Notes: generated by a model from the letters alone, not told the origin. A stretch of DNA of 64,000 nucleotides from Procambarus clarkii (GCF_040958095.1 NC_091154.1:48340807-48404806); one strand, 5' to 3'; numbered from the stretch's first letter, positions 43,225-53,633 are shown. Made by a program: numbers and translations.

Positions 43225-44517
43225 ATGAAGACTCACCAGTGTCCACAGTGTGGGAAGGTATTCACTCGTCTTGGAAATATGAGGAAGCACATTTTAGTAC
43301 ATTCAGGTGTCAAACCCCATGAGTGTCCAGAGTGTGGGAAGAAATTCAGTGAGCTTGGACATGTGAAGACTCACATGTTAGTACATTCCGGTGAAAAACT
43401 TCATGAGTGTCCAGAGTGTGGGAAGAGATTCAGTCTTCTTGGAAATATGACGACTCACAGGATGGTGCATGCAGATGAAGGACCTTTTGCATGTGCTGAG
43501 TGTGGCAAAAAATTTAGAGACCGTGTAACTATAATACGTCACATGTTTGTGCACTCAGGGGGCAACTCTTATGAATGTCCAGATTGTGGGAAGAGATTCA
43601 GTCGTCCTGGAAATATGAAGAGACACATGTTGGTACATTCGAGTGATAAACCTCACGAGTGTCCAGAGTGTGGGAAGAGATTCAGTCAGCTTGGAAATTT
43701 GAAGACTCACATGTTAGTACATTCAGGTGACAAACTTCATGAATGTCCAGAGTGTGGGAAGAGATTCAGTCGTTTTGGACATATGACGACTCACAGGAAG
43801 GTGCATGCAGATGAAAGACCTTTTGAATGTGCTGAGTGTGGCAAAAAATTTAGAGACCGTGGAACTCTAATACGTCACATGTTTGTGCATTCTGGTGACA
43901 ACTCTTATGAGTGTCCTAAGTGTGGGAAGAGATTCAGTCATCCTGGACATATGAAGACTCACATGTTAGTACATGTGGGTGACAAACCTCATGAATGTCC
44001 TGAGTGTGGGAAGAGATTCAGTCGTTTACGAAATATGAAGTCTCATAGGATGGTGCATACAGATGAAAAGCCTTTTGAATGTGCAGAGTGTGGCAAAAAA
44101 TTTAGAGAACGTAGAACTATAATATGTCACATGGTTGTGCATTCAGGTGACAAACCTTATGAGTGTCCAGAATGTGGGAAGAGATTCAGTCAGTGCGGAG
44201 GTATGAAGAGACACTTGTTAGTACATTCAGGTGAGAAATCTCATGAGTGTCCAGAGTGTGGGAAGAAATTCAGTCGTCTTGAAAATATGAAGACTCACAG
44301 GATGCTGCATTCGGAAGAAAAACCTTTTGAATGTGCTGAGTGTGGCAACAAATTTAGAGAACGTGGAAATCTAATTCATCACATGTTTGTGCATTCAGGT
44401 GACAAACCTTATGAATGTCCAAAGTGTGGGAAGAGATTCAGCCAGCGTGGAAGTATGAAGAGGCATATGATGATACATTCAGGTAATAAGCTAAACACTT
44501 TGGGTGTGGGAGATTGA
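43225..44517 (+). CDS. C2H2 zinc-finger protein with 15 tandem fingers
   Basis: 430 codons in one exon. The start is the ATG at 43225 (MKTHQCPQC); the open frame continues upstream but has only a GTG there. Fifteen C2H2 fingers of the pattern C-X2-C-X12-H-X3-H follow directly, joined by linkers SGEKLHE, SGDKPYE, ADERPFE and similar. All Cys and His ligands are present in every finger. Fingers 4, 8, 11 and 14 share the form CAECG.KFR.R and always follow an H(R)..H-[ATS][DE]E linker, so the array grew by duplicating three- or four-finger blocks. The likely role is sequence-specific DNA binding in the nucleus. No KRAB, BTB or ZAD domain is seen. It may be a host gene or a recent duplicate. Confidence 0.8.
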   Translation: MKTHQCPQCGKVFTRLGNMRKHILVHSGVKPHECPECGKKFSELGHVKTHMLVHSGEKLHECPECGKRFSLLGNMTTHRMVHADEGPFACAECGKKFRDRVTIIRHMFVHSGGNSYECPDCGKRFSRPGNMKRHMLVHSSDKPHECPECGKRFSQLGNLKTHMLVHSGDKLHECPECGKRFSRFGHMTTHRKVHADERPFECAECGKKFRDRGTLIRHMFVHSGDNSYECPKCGKRFSHPGHMKTHMLVHVGDKPHECPECGKRFSRLRNMKSHRMVHTDEKPFECAECGKKFRERRTIICHMVVHSGDKPYECPECGKRFSQCGGMKRHLLVHSGEKSHECPECGKKFSRLENMKTHRMLHSEEKPFECAECGNKFRERGNLIHHMFVHSGDKPYECPKCGKRFSQRGSMKRHMMIHSGNKLNTLGVGD

Positions 44518-44995
44518 GAGAATGTTGAAGTATAATGAGCCACATAATAATAAATTACCTTTAATCTAATAATTACCTTTAATCTAATATATAGTTTGGA
44601 AATTTAGCTTCATCATGAAAATATTTTGCTATCACCATGTCAGTTGGATGTCCTTCAAAGATAATTGTTATATTTTGTTTAATAAATTTACTTCACCAAT
44701 TCAGGTGACAAACCTCATGAGTGTCCAAAGTGTGGGAAGAAATTCAGTCAACGTGGAAGTATGAAGAAGCATATGATTACACATTCAGGTAATAAGCTAA
44801 AAACTTTGGGTGTGGGAGATAATTGAAAGAATGTTGAAGTATAATGAGCCACATATTAATACACTAACTTACCTTTAATCTAATGTATAGTTTGGAAATT
44901 TAGCTTCATTATGTAAATATTTTGCTATCACCATGTCAGATGGATATCCTTCAGAGGTAATTGTTATATTTCGTTTGATGAATTCACTTCATAAA
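44396..44995 (+). repeat. Tandem duplication of last zinc finger plus 3' flank
   Basis: A unit of about 300 bp occurs twice, 44396-44698 and 44701-44995. Each holds one finger coding block (C..CGK.FSQRGSMK.H), a stop shortly after (LGVGD/LGVGDN), and the same AT-rich flank (ttagcttcat, tttgctatcaccatgtcag, taattgttatatttt). The second copy lies after the stop of the gene and has no start, so it is non-coding or a lost exon. Confidence 0.85.
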
Positions 44996-45043
44996 CGGTA
45001 AAGTTCTGAAGGTATTTTGTTATTTTGTTCTTTTATGAAAGAT

Positions 45044-45246
45044 GCTCTTCATAGACCAAGCAAGTACTAGAGAAGCTGTCATTTTAGAAATTAGATACTC
45101 CTCATAGAACAAGCAAGAACAAGAGAGGCTGTCATTTAAGAAGTTAGAATCTCCTCATAAACCAGCAGGAACTGGAGAAATTGTCAGTTTTCAAATTAGA
45201 TGCTCCTCATAGACCAAGCAAGAACTAAAGAAGCTGTCACTGTAGA
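45044..45246 (+). repeat. Tandem repeat of about 66 bp, about three copies
   Basis: Diverged units with 'gctcctcatagacc', 'aagcaagaactag' and 'agaagctgtca' at roughly 66-bp spacing downstream of the zinc-finger gene. Non-coding. Confidence 0.75.
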
Positions 45247-45389
45247 AAAACTTAAAATTGTTTACAAGTATAGAAATATCTCTTTATTTTACCAAAGATA
45301 AAACAAAGCTTTGAATGCATTTTTCTTCATATACATCTAAATAGTTATGTGGAATTTAAATTTATTAGAACTTTATTAAATTTAAATTA

Positions 45390-45455
45390 GAAATGCATCT
45401 GCATCTGCATCTGCATCTGCATCTGCATCTGCATCTGCATCTGCATCTGCATCTA
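45390..45455 (+). repeat. Hexanucleotide (GCATCT)n microsatellite
   Basis: About ten perfect copies of GCATCT. Confidence 0.95.
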
Positions 45456-45623
45456 GAACTAAATAGTTCTTTGTGGAATTTTATTTAAAATGTAATATAA
45501 TCTCTGTAGTCAAGTTATGGATTTTTTTTTGTAATATTATTTAGCAATGGAGCTGTTGAAGCAGTCAGTCTGAGACGTTCTTAAGACGAGGCCATTTTAT
45601 TGTTAGGAGAAATGTATGTATAT

Positions 45624-45978
45624 TGTAGAGGGAACCACATTCAAAGTGCCCGCCAAGGAGACATTTTACAGTATAGGCAGGGCTGTGCCCTGATTGGTGG
45701 ACGACGACGGCGCACGGCCTACCCGCGCGGCAGCCCGCGCAGGCCGAGTGGGCCAGATTTGAACTGCATGTGACCCAACGCGGACGACGCCTGCCCGGCA
45801 CCACTGGCACTTAGGATATGTGCCCATAGGACCCCTAAGAGGCATTGATTCCCTCTGTCCTACCCTTCCTGAGGAGCCTAGACTTGCTCCACCTACCCTA
45901 CCAGCCCTTCCTCTCCCTACGACGACAGTTCCAGGTGAATTACTGTACTATTGTTGTAACACGTGGGTCACCTCTACA
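45624..45978 (+). repeat. 5' LTR of LTR-Y
   Basis: 355 bp. GC-rich centre and the ending 'cacgtgggtcacctctaca'. No clear TATA box. Confidence 0.85.
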
Positions 45979-47135
45979 TTGGCGCAGTGAGTAAACGTTC
46001 CCACGCGGTGATCAAGAGGACCTCGCCAAGATATCTGCATCATCGTTCTGCCGACTTCAGTCAAGACGTCTTGGATAGTGTTCAACGGTTCCAGTCTCGA
46101 ATTACTGGCTTTGGTTGCACCATAGATGTTCTTCGGTTCGTTGTTCAATAGCGGTGCCCAAGATATTTCAACCCCTGTTTTTTTGTGCATATGTTTTATT
46201 CCACATCTCGTGCAATCCCCCAAGATTCTCCAGAAGTTCCAGTTATCAGTGTTTTATACGGATTATTTCTCCGGATTTGTTGCATTTTATTGTCTTGTCC
46301 CCCAAGCACCGATTCCCGCGGTCCCCAAGTTCTTTGAAGAAGGGGAGACGAGTACCACCATTCACACGGAATACGGGCCACCGTTCATAAGCATACCCGA
46401 CCTGTATTGTTTACGAATCCGCTCGCGGAGGATTTCAGGCTGTCGTTCCCGAGCGCATCCGTCTCCAGCGTGTTTACTACAGCGACGCTGGTCCCAGCTC
46501 TGCAGGGTGCTTGCTACAGGTCTGTTATTTTCTCATTTCTACTGTTAGCTAGACGTAACCTGTTCTGGGCTTTCTACAGAAGTAACGGCTCAAGGGAAAG
46601 AGATACATTAAGTGAGCCAGTGAGTTTGTGTTCATACCAGATTTAAGGTGGATGGTGATCCGCCCTGCACACAGTTCCACACGTTCACCTGAAAAAAGTG
46701 TTTTTGAGAACCCTCAGCCCAGTGCTTATGAAAATCAGGCACATTGCTTGTCAAAGTTCCTCAAAGTGCCTCTCTCAAAGTTCCTCAAAGTGCCTGCCAT
46801 ATCAGATTTTCCAGCTTTGCAAGTGCAGTAAGTGCCCAGTTTTTGTCTAAGCCTCCAGTGATTTAGGTACCAATTAAGTGTGCAGTGTTTTATGTTGCTT
46901 GAAACCCACCTGGCCCCATCATTTACAATATTGACTGCAGTGCTTATTTTTCCTTGTGGAACATTTATCTCTATCTCTGAACATTGGAACCTTAAGTGTG
47001 GCTATTGGTGTCTGTGTTTTTTTTGTTTTGTTTTTCTGTTTGGGGTGGTATACATGTGAGGCGCGTGGCCCCAGGTCTAAGGCTTATTACCAGGTGTGGC
47101 ACGATATCGGAGCTTTAACTTTCGACACCGGCACA
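45979..47135 (+). other. Long leader of LTR-Y
   Basis: 1.16 kb between LTR and gag ATG. It has short open frames and a local repeat 'aaagttcctcaaagtgcct' (46756-46795). The gag frame is open for 180 bp before its first ATG and would encode a hydrophobic stretch, but there is no ATG to start it, so I treat it as leader. Splicing could change this. Confidence 0.6.
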
Positions 47136-48710
47136 ATGGCTCTAATCAAGATAAACTCTGCTTCGGCTGCTGAGCTGCAGCTGCTACCGGGTGTAGGAGA
47201 TAAATTGGCCGCTCGCATTATCAAGTTTCGGCGTCACCATGTGATCACGGAGGACAACATTTATGATATCAACCGCCTTCGGACCAAACCCGAGTTGATG
47301 GCTGCTATATCGTTTGAGGTGGACCCGTCCCAACAGGGCTCCGGGCCCTTAGGTCAGGGGGCAGGAAGTCGTTCATCGTCCTCATCCAGCGAAACGGGAA
47401 CCCGCCACTCCTCTAGGGGTGCCACCAGCAGCAGCCAACGTGGACGTCGACCTCAGTCACCAGCTTACTCCAGGGCTAGTGGCCAGCAAGGTACTCGGCA
47501 GGGGAGCCCCTCCCACCATCGATCGGCTCGATCAAGGAGACGGACAGCTCGACACTCGTCACACAGCTCTCTGACTTCCGATTCGGATGCCTCTCTATCC
47601 CGCAGCAGGCGGACAGGTTATCGCCAACAGAAAGAGACCTTCCGCACACCACCTCGGGCGTTGGACTATGACGGGAAGTCAGATTGGGCCACCTTCTACC
47701 GCCGCTTCACGTCTTATGCCTCGGAAAAGGACTGGAGCGGGCCTACGTCATTGACACAGTTAGGATGGTGTCTCAAGGGTAAGGCAAGTGATTTTTACAA
47801 TCGCTTACTGGACAGAGAACCGTCGATCGATTATATTCGCATGATGCATAAGATGATCAAGCGATTTGGCGATAGGGAAGTTCTGGATGTAGCTATGATG
47901 AAGTTTAACCAGGCCCAGCAGGAACCAGAAGAGGATATTGCTGATTGGGCAGATAGGGCCCACCACTTGGCTCATCGGGCTTACAAACATTTGCCACGGT
48001 GGGAAGTGGAACAAATCGCAGTAATGAGATTTGGCCAGGGATTACAGGATAAGAGTCTGGCAGGATACATTTCCAATGCAAGGAACTCCTCCATGGAGGA
48101 GGCTATCGATCGGGCCCAAACCTTCCAGCACAATGCCATAGCGATCCACGGTTCCTCAGGTTCCAAAGGATACGACTCCCATCACCGAGTGCCCCAAGGT
48201 CCAGCAGTGCGAGTGAATGCAGTGGGAAGGTACTCCCAGTATGAGCGGCCACCCAGGAGTAATGACGCTTCTCGGCGCTCGACACTCGCCCTCCCCAGCT
48301 CCCCAGGCACGTCACCGGCTACCAGCTCTTCAGGTTTTGGAATCAACAGTTGCCGACCATCGAGTGCGGGCTCGCATCCTTTATCTTCCAGGGGCGTGGA
48401 GGCGAAGTTGGACACCTTGGTAGCAGGCATCTCAGAGACCAACGGGAGATTGGACCAGGTGTGTGAGAGTTTGAGGCACCTTACAGTTGCTCTTATGTCA
48501 CCACAGCATCGCCGTAGCCCATCCCCTAGGCGACCTGTTCAGTGCTACAGGTGTGGGAAAGAGGGTCATTTTGCTCGGGACTGTGAGGAATCCGAAAGGG
48601 ATGAGGAAGCAGTCCGCCAGCACGGGGACACCTCGGGCAACAAGCCACATGTTTCATTTAAGGACCAGAATTCGTCTTTAAACGCTGCCGGGTCGGCTCA
48701 TTCGGTCTAA
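47136..48710 (+). CDS. LTR-Y gag with N-terminal ComEA-like helix-hairpin-helix domain
   Basis: 525 codons from the ATG at 47136, in a good context (ACAATGG). Residues 4-58 match the ComEA-type helix-hairpin-helix (HhH) pattern: INSASAAELQLLPGVG, then DKLAARIIKFR and a second helix pair (YDINRLRTKPELM). That fold binds DNA backbone. Residues 70-160 are a Ser/Arg-rich spacer. The capsid-like gag region is at about 170-360 (RALDYDGKSDWATFYRRF, LGWCLKGKASDFY, FGDREVLDVAMMKF). A CCHC knuckle, CYRCGKEGHFARDC, is at about 470-483. The frame is undamaged. HhH at the front of a gag is not something I know as standard; it might help bind element DNA or RNA or guide nuclear steps. That role is inference. 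Confidence 0.8.
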   Translation: MALIKINSASAAELQLLPGVGDKLAARIIKFRRHHVITEDNIYDINRLRTKPELMAAISFEVDPSQQGSGPLGQGAGSRSSSSSSETGTRHSSRGATSSSQRGRRPQSPAYSRASGQQGTRQGSPSHHRSARSRRRTARHSSHSSLTSDSDASLSRSRRTGYRQQKETFRTPPRALDYDGKSDWATFYRRFTSYASEKDWSGPTSLTQLGWCLKGKASDFYNRLLDREPSIDYIRMMHKMIKRFGDREVLDVAMMKFNQAQQEPEEDIADWADRAHHLAHRAYKHLPRWEVEQIAVMRFGQGLQDKSLAGYISNARNSSMEEAIDRAQTFQHNAIAIHGSSGSKGYDSHHRVPQGPAVRVNAVGRYSQYERPPRSNDASRRSTLALPSSPGTSPATSSSGFGINSCRPSSAGSHPLSSRGVEAKLDTLVAGISETNGRLDQVCESLRHLTVALMSPQHRRSPSPRRPVQCYRCGKEGHFARDCEESERDEEAVRQHGDTSGNKPHVSFKDQNSSLNAAGSAHSV

Positions 48711-49201
48711 TTCCGACCCAGTGCATAACAGGCCAAGGAGGGGCATCGGAGCAAGATGCTGACCAGATATTGTCTAGAGGTGTGGAAGACATCTCGGCTC
48801 ACACTGACAGGGGGGACATGGACATTAGCACATCAGACACATACAACCAACAGAGTTTGGTTATGCTAAGTGAGAACTCGTCAAGTGAGGCTCCTTCAGG
48901 AATCCAATGCAGGACAAAAGTGGCAATTCGGGACCATGCCACTACTGAACAAACAGGTCTGGATCAGGAAGCAAAGCAAAATTCTCACAGGAAGTGGGGC
49001 CCGTTAAGACACAATGTGGAAAGGAGGGCTCAGAAGAAAATAAAGAATGAACTAGCATTTGGTCAGTTCTTGGAAGGCATAGATCCAATTGCTTTCCCTT
49101 GGGATCCTGGGGGTGAGATGTGGGAAGAGGGTTGCTCTGTCAAAGGACTCACATTCAAGGAGCAGCGCTTCGGTGCGAGGAATATTGTTAGGACAGAGTA
49201 A
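48662..49201 (+). pseudogene. Short second frame of LTR-Y, probable pol remnant
   Basis: This frame is open from 48662, overlaps the end of gag by about 49 bp in the -1 register, and runs to a stop at 49201 (180 codons, no ATG before 48770). The overlap and register are what a gag-pol -1 frameshift would give. No protease DTG, RT or integrase motif is present. The C-terminal part is charged (ERRAQKKIKNE, FKEQRFGARN). It could be the two ends of a pol joined by deletion, or a small accessory frame. Confidence 0.45.
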
Positions 49202-49421
49202 ATTCCTAAGAGTGAAGCTGAAAAGAAAAAAAAAAAAAAGGAAAGGGAATAGTGTAGTGTATGCAATGTTGAAACAGTTCGTGTATAGTGCAAAGATAAT
49301 ACGGGTAATAATTGTAATAGGACCCATTCATGAAACCAGACTTTTTTACAAAAAAGACATGTTGTATATAGTGAAACGTTTTCCCTCCAACATACCCATT
49401 GTTCTATAGGGACGGGAGGAG

Positions 49422-49776
49422 TGTAGAGGGAACCACATTCAAAGTGCCCGCCAAGGAGACATTTTACAGTATAGGCAGGGCTGTGCCCTGATTGGTGGAC
49501 GACGACGGCGCACGGCCTACCCGCGCGGCAGCCCGCGCAGGCCGAGTGGGCCAGATTTGAACTGCATGTGACCCAACGCGGACGACGCCTGCCCGGCACC
49601 ACTGGCACTTAGGATATGTGCCCATAGGACCCCTAAGAGGCATTGATTCCCTCTGTCCTACCCTTCCTGAGGAGCCTAGACTTGCTCCACCTACCCTACC
49701 AGCCCTTCCTCTCCCTACGACGACAGTTCCAGGTGAATTACTGTACTATTGTTGTAACACGTGGGTCACCTCTACA
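49422..49776 (+). repeat. 3' LTR of LTR-Y
   Basis: 355 bp, apparently identical to the 5' LTR. The purine tract lies at 49409-49421. Confidence 0.85.
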
Positions 49777-49989
49777 ATATCAAGGAATTAGCTCATGAAA
49801 TTCTCATGCAAACTGAAGAAAACAAAAATTTCGTAGACCTATTGATAAGCTCTACTGTAGATTAGAAATATGTCATTCAAGAGTTTATAGTAGACAGACT
49901 GGCATTTATAACTTTTCAAGTCAGAAATTTATTTCTCTAGCCTAATCTTATTAGTTATGCTATAATTACTGGAGTTAGCATAATAATTA

Positions 49990-50612
49990 CAGTTATGCTT
50001 ATAATTAATGTTATGCTATAATAATTTCAGACCTATATCAATTCTGCCAAACTTGTCAAAAATATTTAAAAAGATAATCTACAAGCAGCTTTACTCCTAT
50101 CTAACTAAGCAGAATTTACTTAGCTCTTGTCAGTATGGCTTCAGACCTAAAATAAGCACTAATGATGCACTGATTAGTATGATTAACTTGATACATGCAG
50201 CTCTTAATAAAAATAAGTTCCCTTTTGGGTTATTTGTTGACCTATGTAGGGCTTTTGACACTGTCAACCACTAAAACCTTCTTAAATTACATCATTATGG
50301 AGCCATAGGTCACTCCCTCCAATACCTTCAGTTTAACCTTAGTGACAGGTTCCAGTATAATTCTGCAAATTATTCCATTTTTCCCACCCTACCCATCAAC
50401 ATTGGTGTTTCACAGGGCAGCTTACTTGGCCCTCTCCTCTTTCTCATCTACATTAATGACCTTCCAAATGCCTCTGAACACCTCAACCCAATTTTATTTG
50501 CTGATGACACAACCTTAATTTTCTCCAGTCATAACCCTCTTTAAATGATACAGTGAATACTGAACTAAATAAAGTCCATCTTTGACTAACTGCTAACAAA
50601 CTTGCCCATAAC
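49990..50612 (+). pseudogene. Decayed LINE-B-like RT fragment
   Basis: RT blocks in order: 'RPISILPNLSKIFKKI', GFRPKISTNDALI, GLFVDLCRAFDTVNH (open frame 50008-50274, stop TAA after NH), then [10 protein letters not shown] and FADDTTL in other frames to about 50600. More diverged than the three copies at 16595, 35790 and 40334, so an older insertion or a sister family. Confidence 0.75.
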
Positions 50613-51240
50613 CCTTAAACTGCACAAAACAACATATGATGTCTTGAGTAACTGTCGATAAATTGCGCACGACATCATATGATGATTTGGAGCACCATGC
50701 AAGATTTAAAAGTCCTGCGGCTACACGGGGTTCACATCAGCTTCCTTAGGGTTCTTGTAAATAGACGCCATTTAAAAAAAAAAAAATTGTGGGCAACATT
50801 CCCGAGTGTGAGAGCCTTAGTACTGAGTGAGCCACCAAGGCTGGCGCACACAGCATGAGCTCACAGCACTGAACAAATCCTCAAGGGCCGTGACGAGGAT
50901 TCGAACCTGCGTCCGAGAGCATCCCAGACGCTGCCTTAACCCTCAAACCGCGCATATCATATATAAATGATATCAGTGACAAAACCAAAACCGCGCACAT
51001 CATTTATATATGATTTCGTGTCTAGCGCTATAATTTAAATGCCCCGCCTGGGATAGGGGCAGCTATAGTACAGCCACGACCGATAGTTGCCAGATGCCAC
51101 CTAGAAAAAAAATCCAGGCCAACATTCTTGGGTGTTACAGCATCAGTATTGAGCAAGCCACCAAGGCAGGCGCACGCAGCACGAGCTCACAGCACCGCTG
51201 TTCAGCTTGTGACCACAGCATCGCCTACAAATACCATAAT
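50613..51240 (+). mobile_element. Two piggyBac-like non-autonomous repeats
   Basis: Two related segments start with 'aacccttaaactgc' (50617) and 'ttaaccctcaaaccgc' (50937). Each continues with inverted copies of 'catcatatgat' or 'catatataaatgat', a 'gcggctacac' or 'gcagctatag' part, a poly-A-like patch and a shared end 'gagccaccaaggc.ggcgcac'. TTAACCCT at the start recalls piggyBac termini with TTAA targets. No transposase is present. The right edges are not defined. Classification is tentative. Confidence 0.35.
50848..50942 (-). mobile_element. tRNA-derived SINE head
   Basis: On the minus strand a B box GGTTCGAATCC is followed by 'tcgtcacggccctt', and upstream is 'ttaaggcagcgtctggga', which resembles the D-arm to anticodon region. 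It is a SINE, not a tRNA gene: the cloverleaf is not complete and no 5' leader is visible. Confidence 0.55.
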
Positions 51241-51727
51241 ATAAATGATACTGCTATTATTTAGCAGTGATAGTATTACTGAAGCCCCCTGTGATAAAAC
51301 TGACCAGGATTCTGATAATAGCAGGATTGTGGTGATATTTAGCGCTGTGCTCCATGGAGGGAGGAGTAATGCTGTGGGAGGGAGGGTTGTGGTGTCATTT
51401 TCTGACTGTGTGTGGTCACCATTTATTGACTGCACTCACCATACCAGCTTAGTGGTTCGCCATGGTGAACACAAATGTAGATACGTATATATAACGTGTG
51501 TATAGTGTGAGATAACAGCGAGAGGAGGGGGATTGGTCAAGTCGTATACTGCAATTTCGGATACTGGGCTAGAAACAACTTCGTTCACTGAGAATTTTGT
51601 ACATACAAACCATTCCGTTCGTATATGCGCTGGTTTGTGTTCGCTGCCATAAATACATGGCAGCGAGATTATTATTAGAATTATTTATCTATTATTAGAA
51701 TAACAAGGTGCAAACCATACTCCCTTA
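51241..51727. other. Unassigned sequence
   Basis: No gene. A GGAGGGAGG-type stretch occurs near 51356-51390. It may be the inner part of the piggyBac-like repeat family. Confidence 0.3.
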
Positions 51728-51860
51728 CAGTTGAATTCTATTTATTTATATACAAGAAGGTACATTGGGTTGCGAGAGTACATAACATATATTAATTAAG
51801 AGGTACATTGTAGAAAGATTAAAGAGATTAAAGATTAAGAGATTAAAGGATTTAAGACTA
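51728..51860 (-). mobile_element. CR1-type LINE 3' tail, minus strand
   Basis: 'ctatttatttatatacaag' plus 'aaggtacattgggtt' and 'gagagtacataacata' resembles the 3' end of LINE-A (21311-21370). Only the end is present. Confidence 0.35.
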
Positions 51861-51959
51861 ACACGTTTAGAAACAAGGCGCCCCCAAAGGAGGCTAATTT
51901 ATTATGCACCCCATACTCAGATTCCATCTTTTATTATACACCTCATATATAATTCTAGT

Positions 51960-52646
51960 TCAGGAGCTTCCTGGGATAAAACGTGAACATTCCTTAAGGA
52001 ACTGTGAGGTGCTTATCTGTTTTTCCTCGTAACGGTCCCAAAGTTTCCATAAATGTTCCTGTTTTTCCTTATTGCCCTTGCGGCGACTGGACTTGAGCTT
52101 TAGCTCAGAAACCAGTTGGTATTGCAAGGTTACAAGGGACGCCTCACGGTACAGTAAAGGGATTAAAATATATAAAGATAAGTTGTCCCTCACTGCCCTT
52201 TGATTCAAACGCTGGTGCCATCCTTCTACGTCATTGTTGGTCCTTACCAGTCGTCTGAATGCACACCAGTTCCCCACTTCCCAGACACTGTTGCACAGCC
52301 ACGTACTTTTTATGTAACTAGTTAGCTGTGTCATTAAGGGTGAACTACTAGCCGACTTTTCTAATTCAGTAAACGCCTTATTTATGTGGCGCTTCGGTAA
52401 GTATGGCAAGGCAAGTAAATTTTTTATTAGGTTATACACCTGGGTGTATTCCCTGTAAGCAGCTGCCAGCCCAAATTCTTGAACCTTTCGCCAAACTGCT
52501 TGTGTCCAGTGGAATGTGCAGCCATGAATGTGTACAGCTGGTAACAGCTCTCTCACTACACCCCACAATGCAACCTCGAAATCCATCACCACCTCTTCTA
52601 CTTCAAGCTCTTGTCCGATCATTATTGTCTTGAGGGAATCGATCAC
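51960..52646 (-). CDS. MULE-type transposase exon (C-terminal part)
   Basis: 228 codons, minus strand, ending at a TAA-type stop. Features of Mutator-like (MULE) DDE transposases: VVMDFEVALWGVV, where the Asp is the second catalytic residue; GCTFHWTQAVWRKVQ, the conserved C/H block; and NNDVEGWHQRLN with the third acidic residue. The frame opens right after TTTGTACGTTTCAG (52647-52660, minus), a good splice acceptor, and has no ATG there, so it reads as a terminal exon. The first catalytic Asp and any FLYWCH zinc finger would be on an upstream exon not found in this window. It may be a transposon or a host gene derived from one; the intact frame fits either. Confidence 0.7.
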   Translation of the reverse strand: MIDSLKTIMIGQELEVEEVVMDFEVALWGVVRELLPAVHIHGCTFHWTQAVWRKVQEFGLAAAYREYTQVYNLIKNLLALPYLPKRHINKAFTELEKSASSSPLMTQLTSYIKSTWLCNSVWEVGNWCAFRRLVRTNNDVEGWHQRLNQRAVRDNLSLYILIPLLYREASLVTLQYQLVSELKLKSSRRKGNKEKQEHLWKLWDRYEEKQISTSQFLKECSRFIPGSS

Positions 52647-52660
52647 CTGAAACGTACAAA

Positions 52661-52889
52661 TAGGATGGAAAAATTAAGTCACACTGAACAGTACTTACAA
52701 AACATCTGGTAGCAAAATTGGGTTACTTATTTAATAATGCCACCATATTTAAGACCTAATTAATATCCCCCGTATACCATTCCCACTGCCGCTCTCAGGA
52801 CAGATATGTGTTATATTTTTAATGAACTAAACTAACACGACAATAAAATCAAAACCATTATTATTTATATTTTACTACCACTGTCATAA
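52661..52889. other. Putative intron or flank of the MULE-type exon
   Basis: AT-rich, no coding signal. If the splice acceptor is real, this is intron sequence that continues to the right past the SINE and microsatellites. Confidence 0.4.
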
Positions 52890-53042
52890 TCTGCAAGACA
52901 ATCGGATTCGTTCTCGCTTCATAGTCGAGATTAATTCCATGTTCGAAATCCAGGTGAGACAGCAATTATTGGGGGCGTTTTCTATCACCTAATAAGCCTG
53001 TTTACCTAGCAGTAAATAGATACCCACGAGTTAGCCAGGTAT
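52890..53042 (+). mobile_element. tRNA-derived SINE
   Basis: A B-box-like 'atgttcgaaatccagg', then 'tctatcacctaataagcctg', 'tttacctagcagtaaat' and 'gatacccacgagttag'. It shares this body with the degenerate copy at 555-725. Confidence 0.55.
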
Positions 53043-53049
53043 AACTATA

Positions 53050-53572
<523 letters not shown>

Positions 53573-53630
<58 letters not shown>
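53573..53630. repeat. AT microsatellite between the two palindromes
   Basis: Pure (AT)n. Confidence 0.95.

Positions 53631-53633
<3 letters not shown>

Larger units (their letters stand above)
45624..49776 (+). mobile_element. LTR-Y: young gag-only Ty3/Gypsy-type element
   Basis: Two 355-bp LTRs that look identical by eye (45624-45978 and 49422-49776), with ends TGTAGAG...CTCTACA. ATAT occurs on both sides (45620-45623 and 49777-49780). Behind the 5' LTR is TTGGCGCAGTGAG, a primer-binding-site-like start, and a purine tract GGGACGGGAGGAG abuts the 3' LTR. The internal part has a long leader, a gag, and a short second frame, but no protease, RT or integrase. It looks like a recent insertion of a non-autonomous element that borrows pol in trans. 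Confidence 0.85.

Noticed and set aside
46956-47135. N-terminal membrane segment of the LTR-Y gag
   Set aside because: The frame is open but its first codon is GTG and no ATG occurs before 47136, so it is most likely leader.
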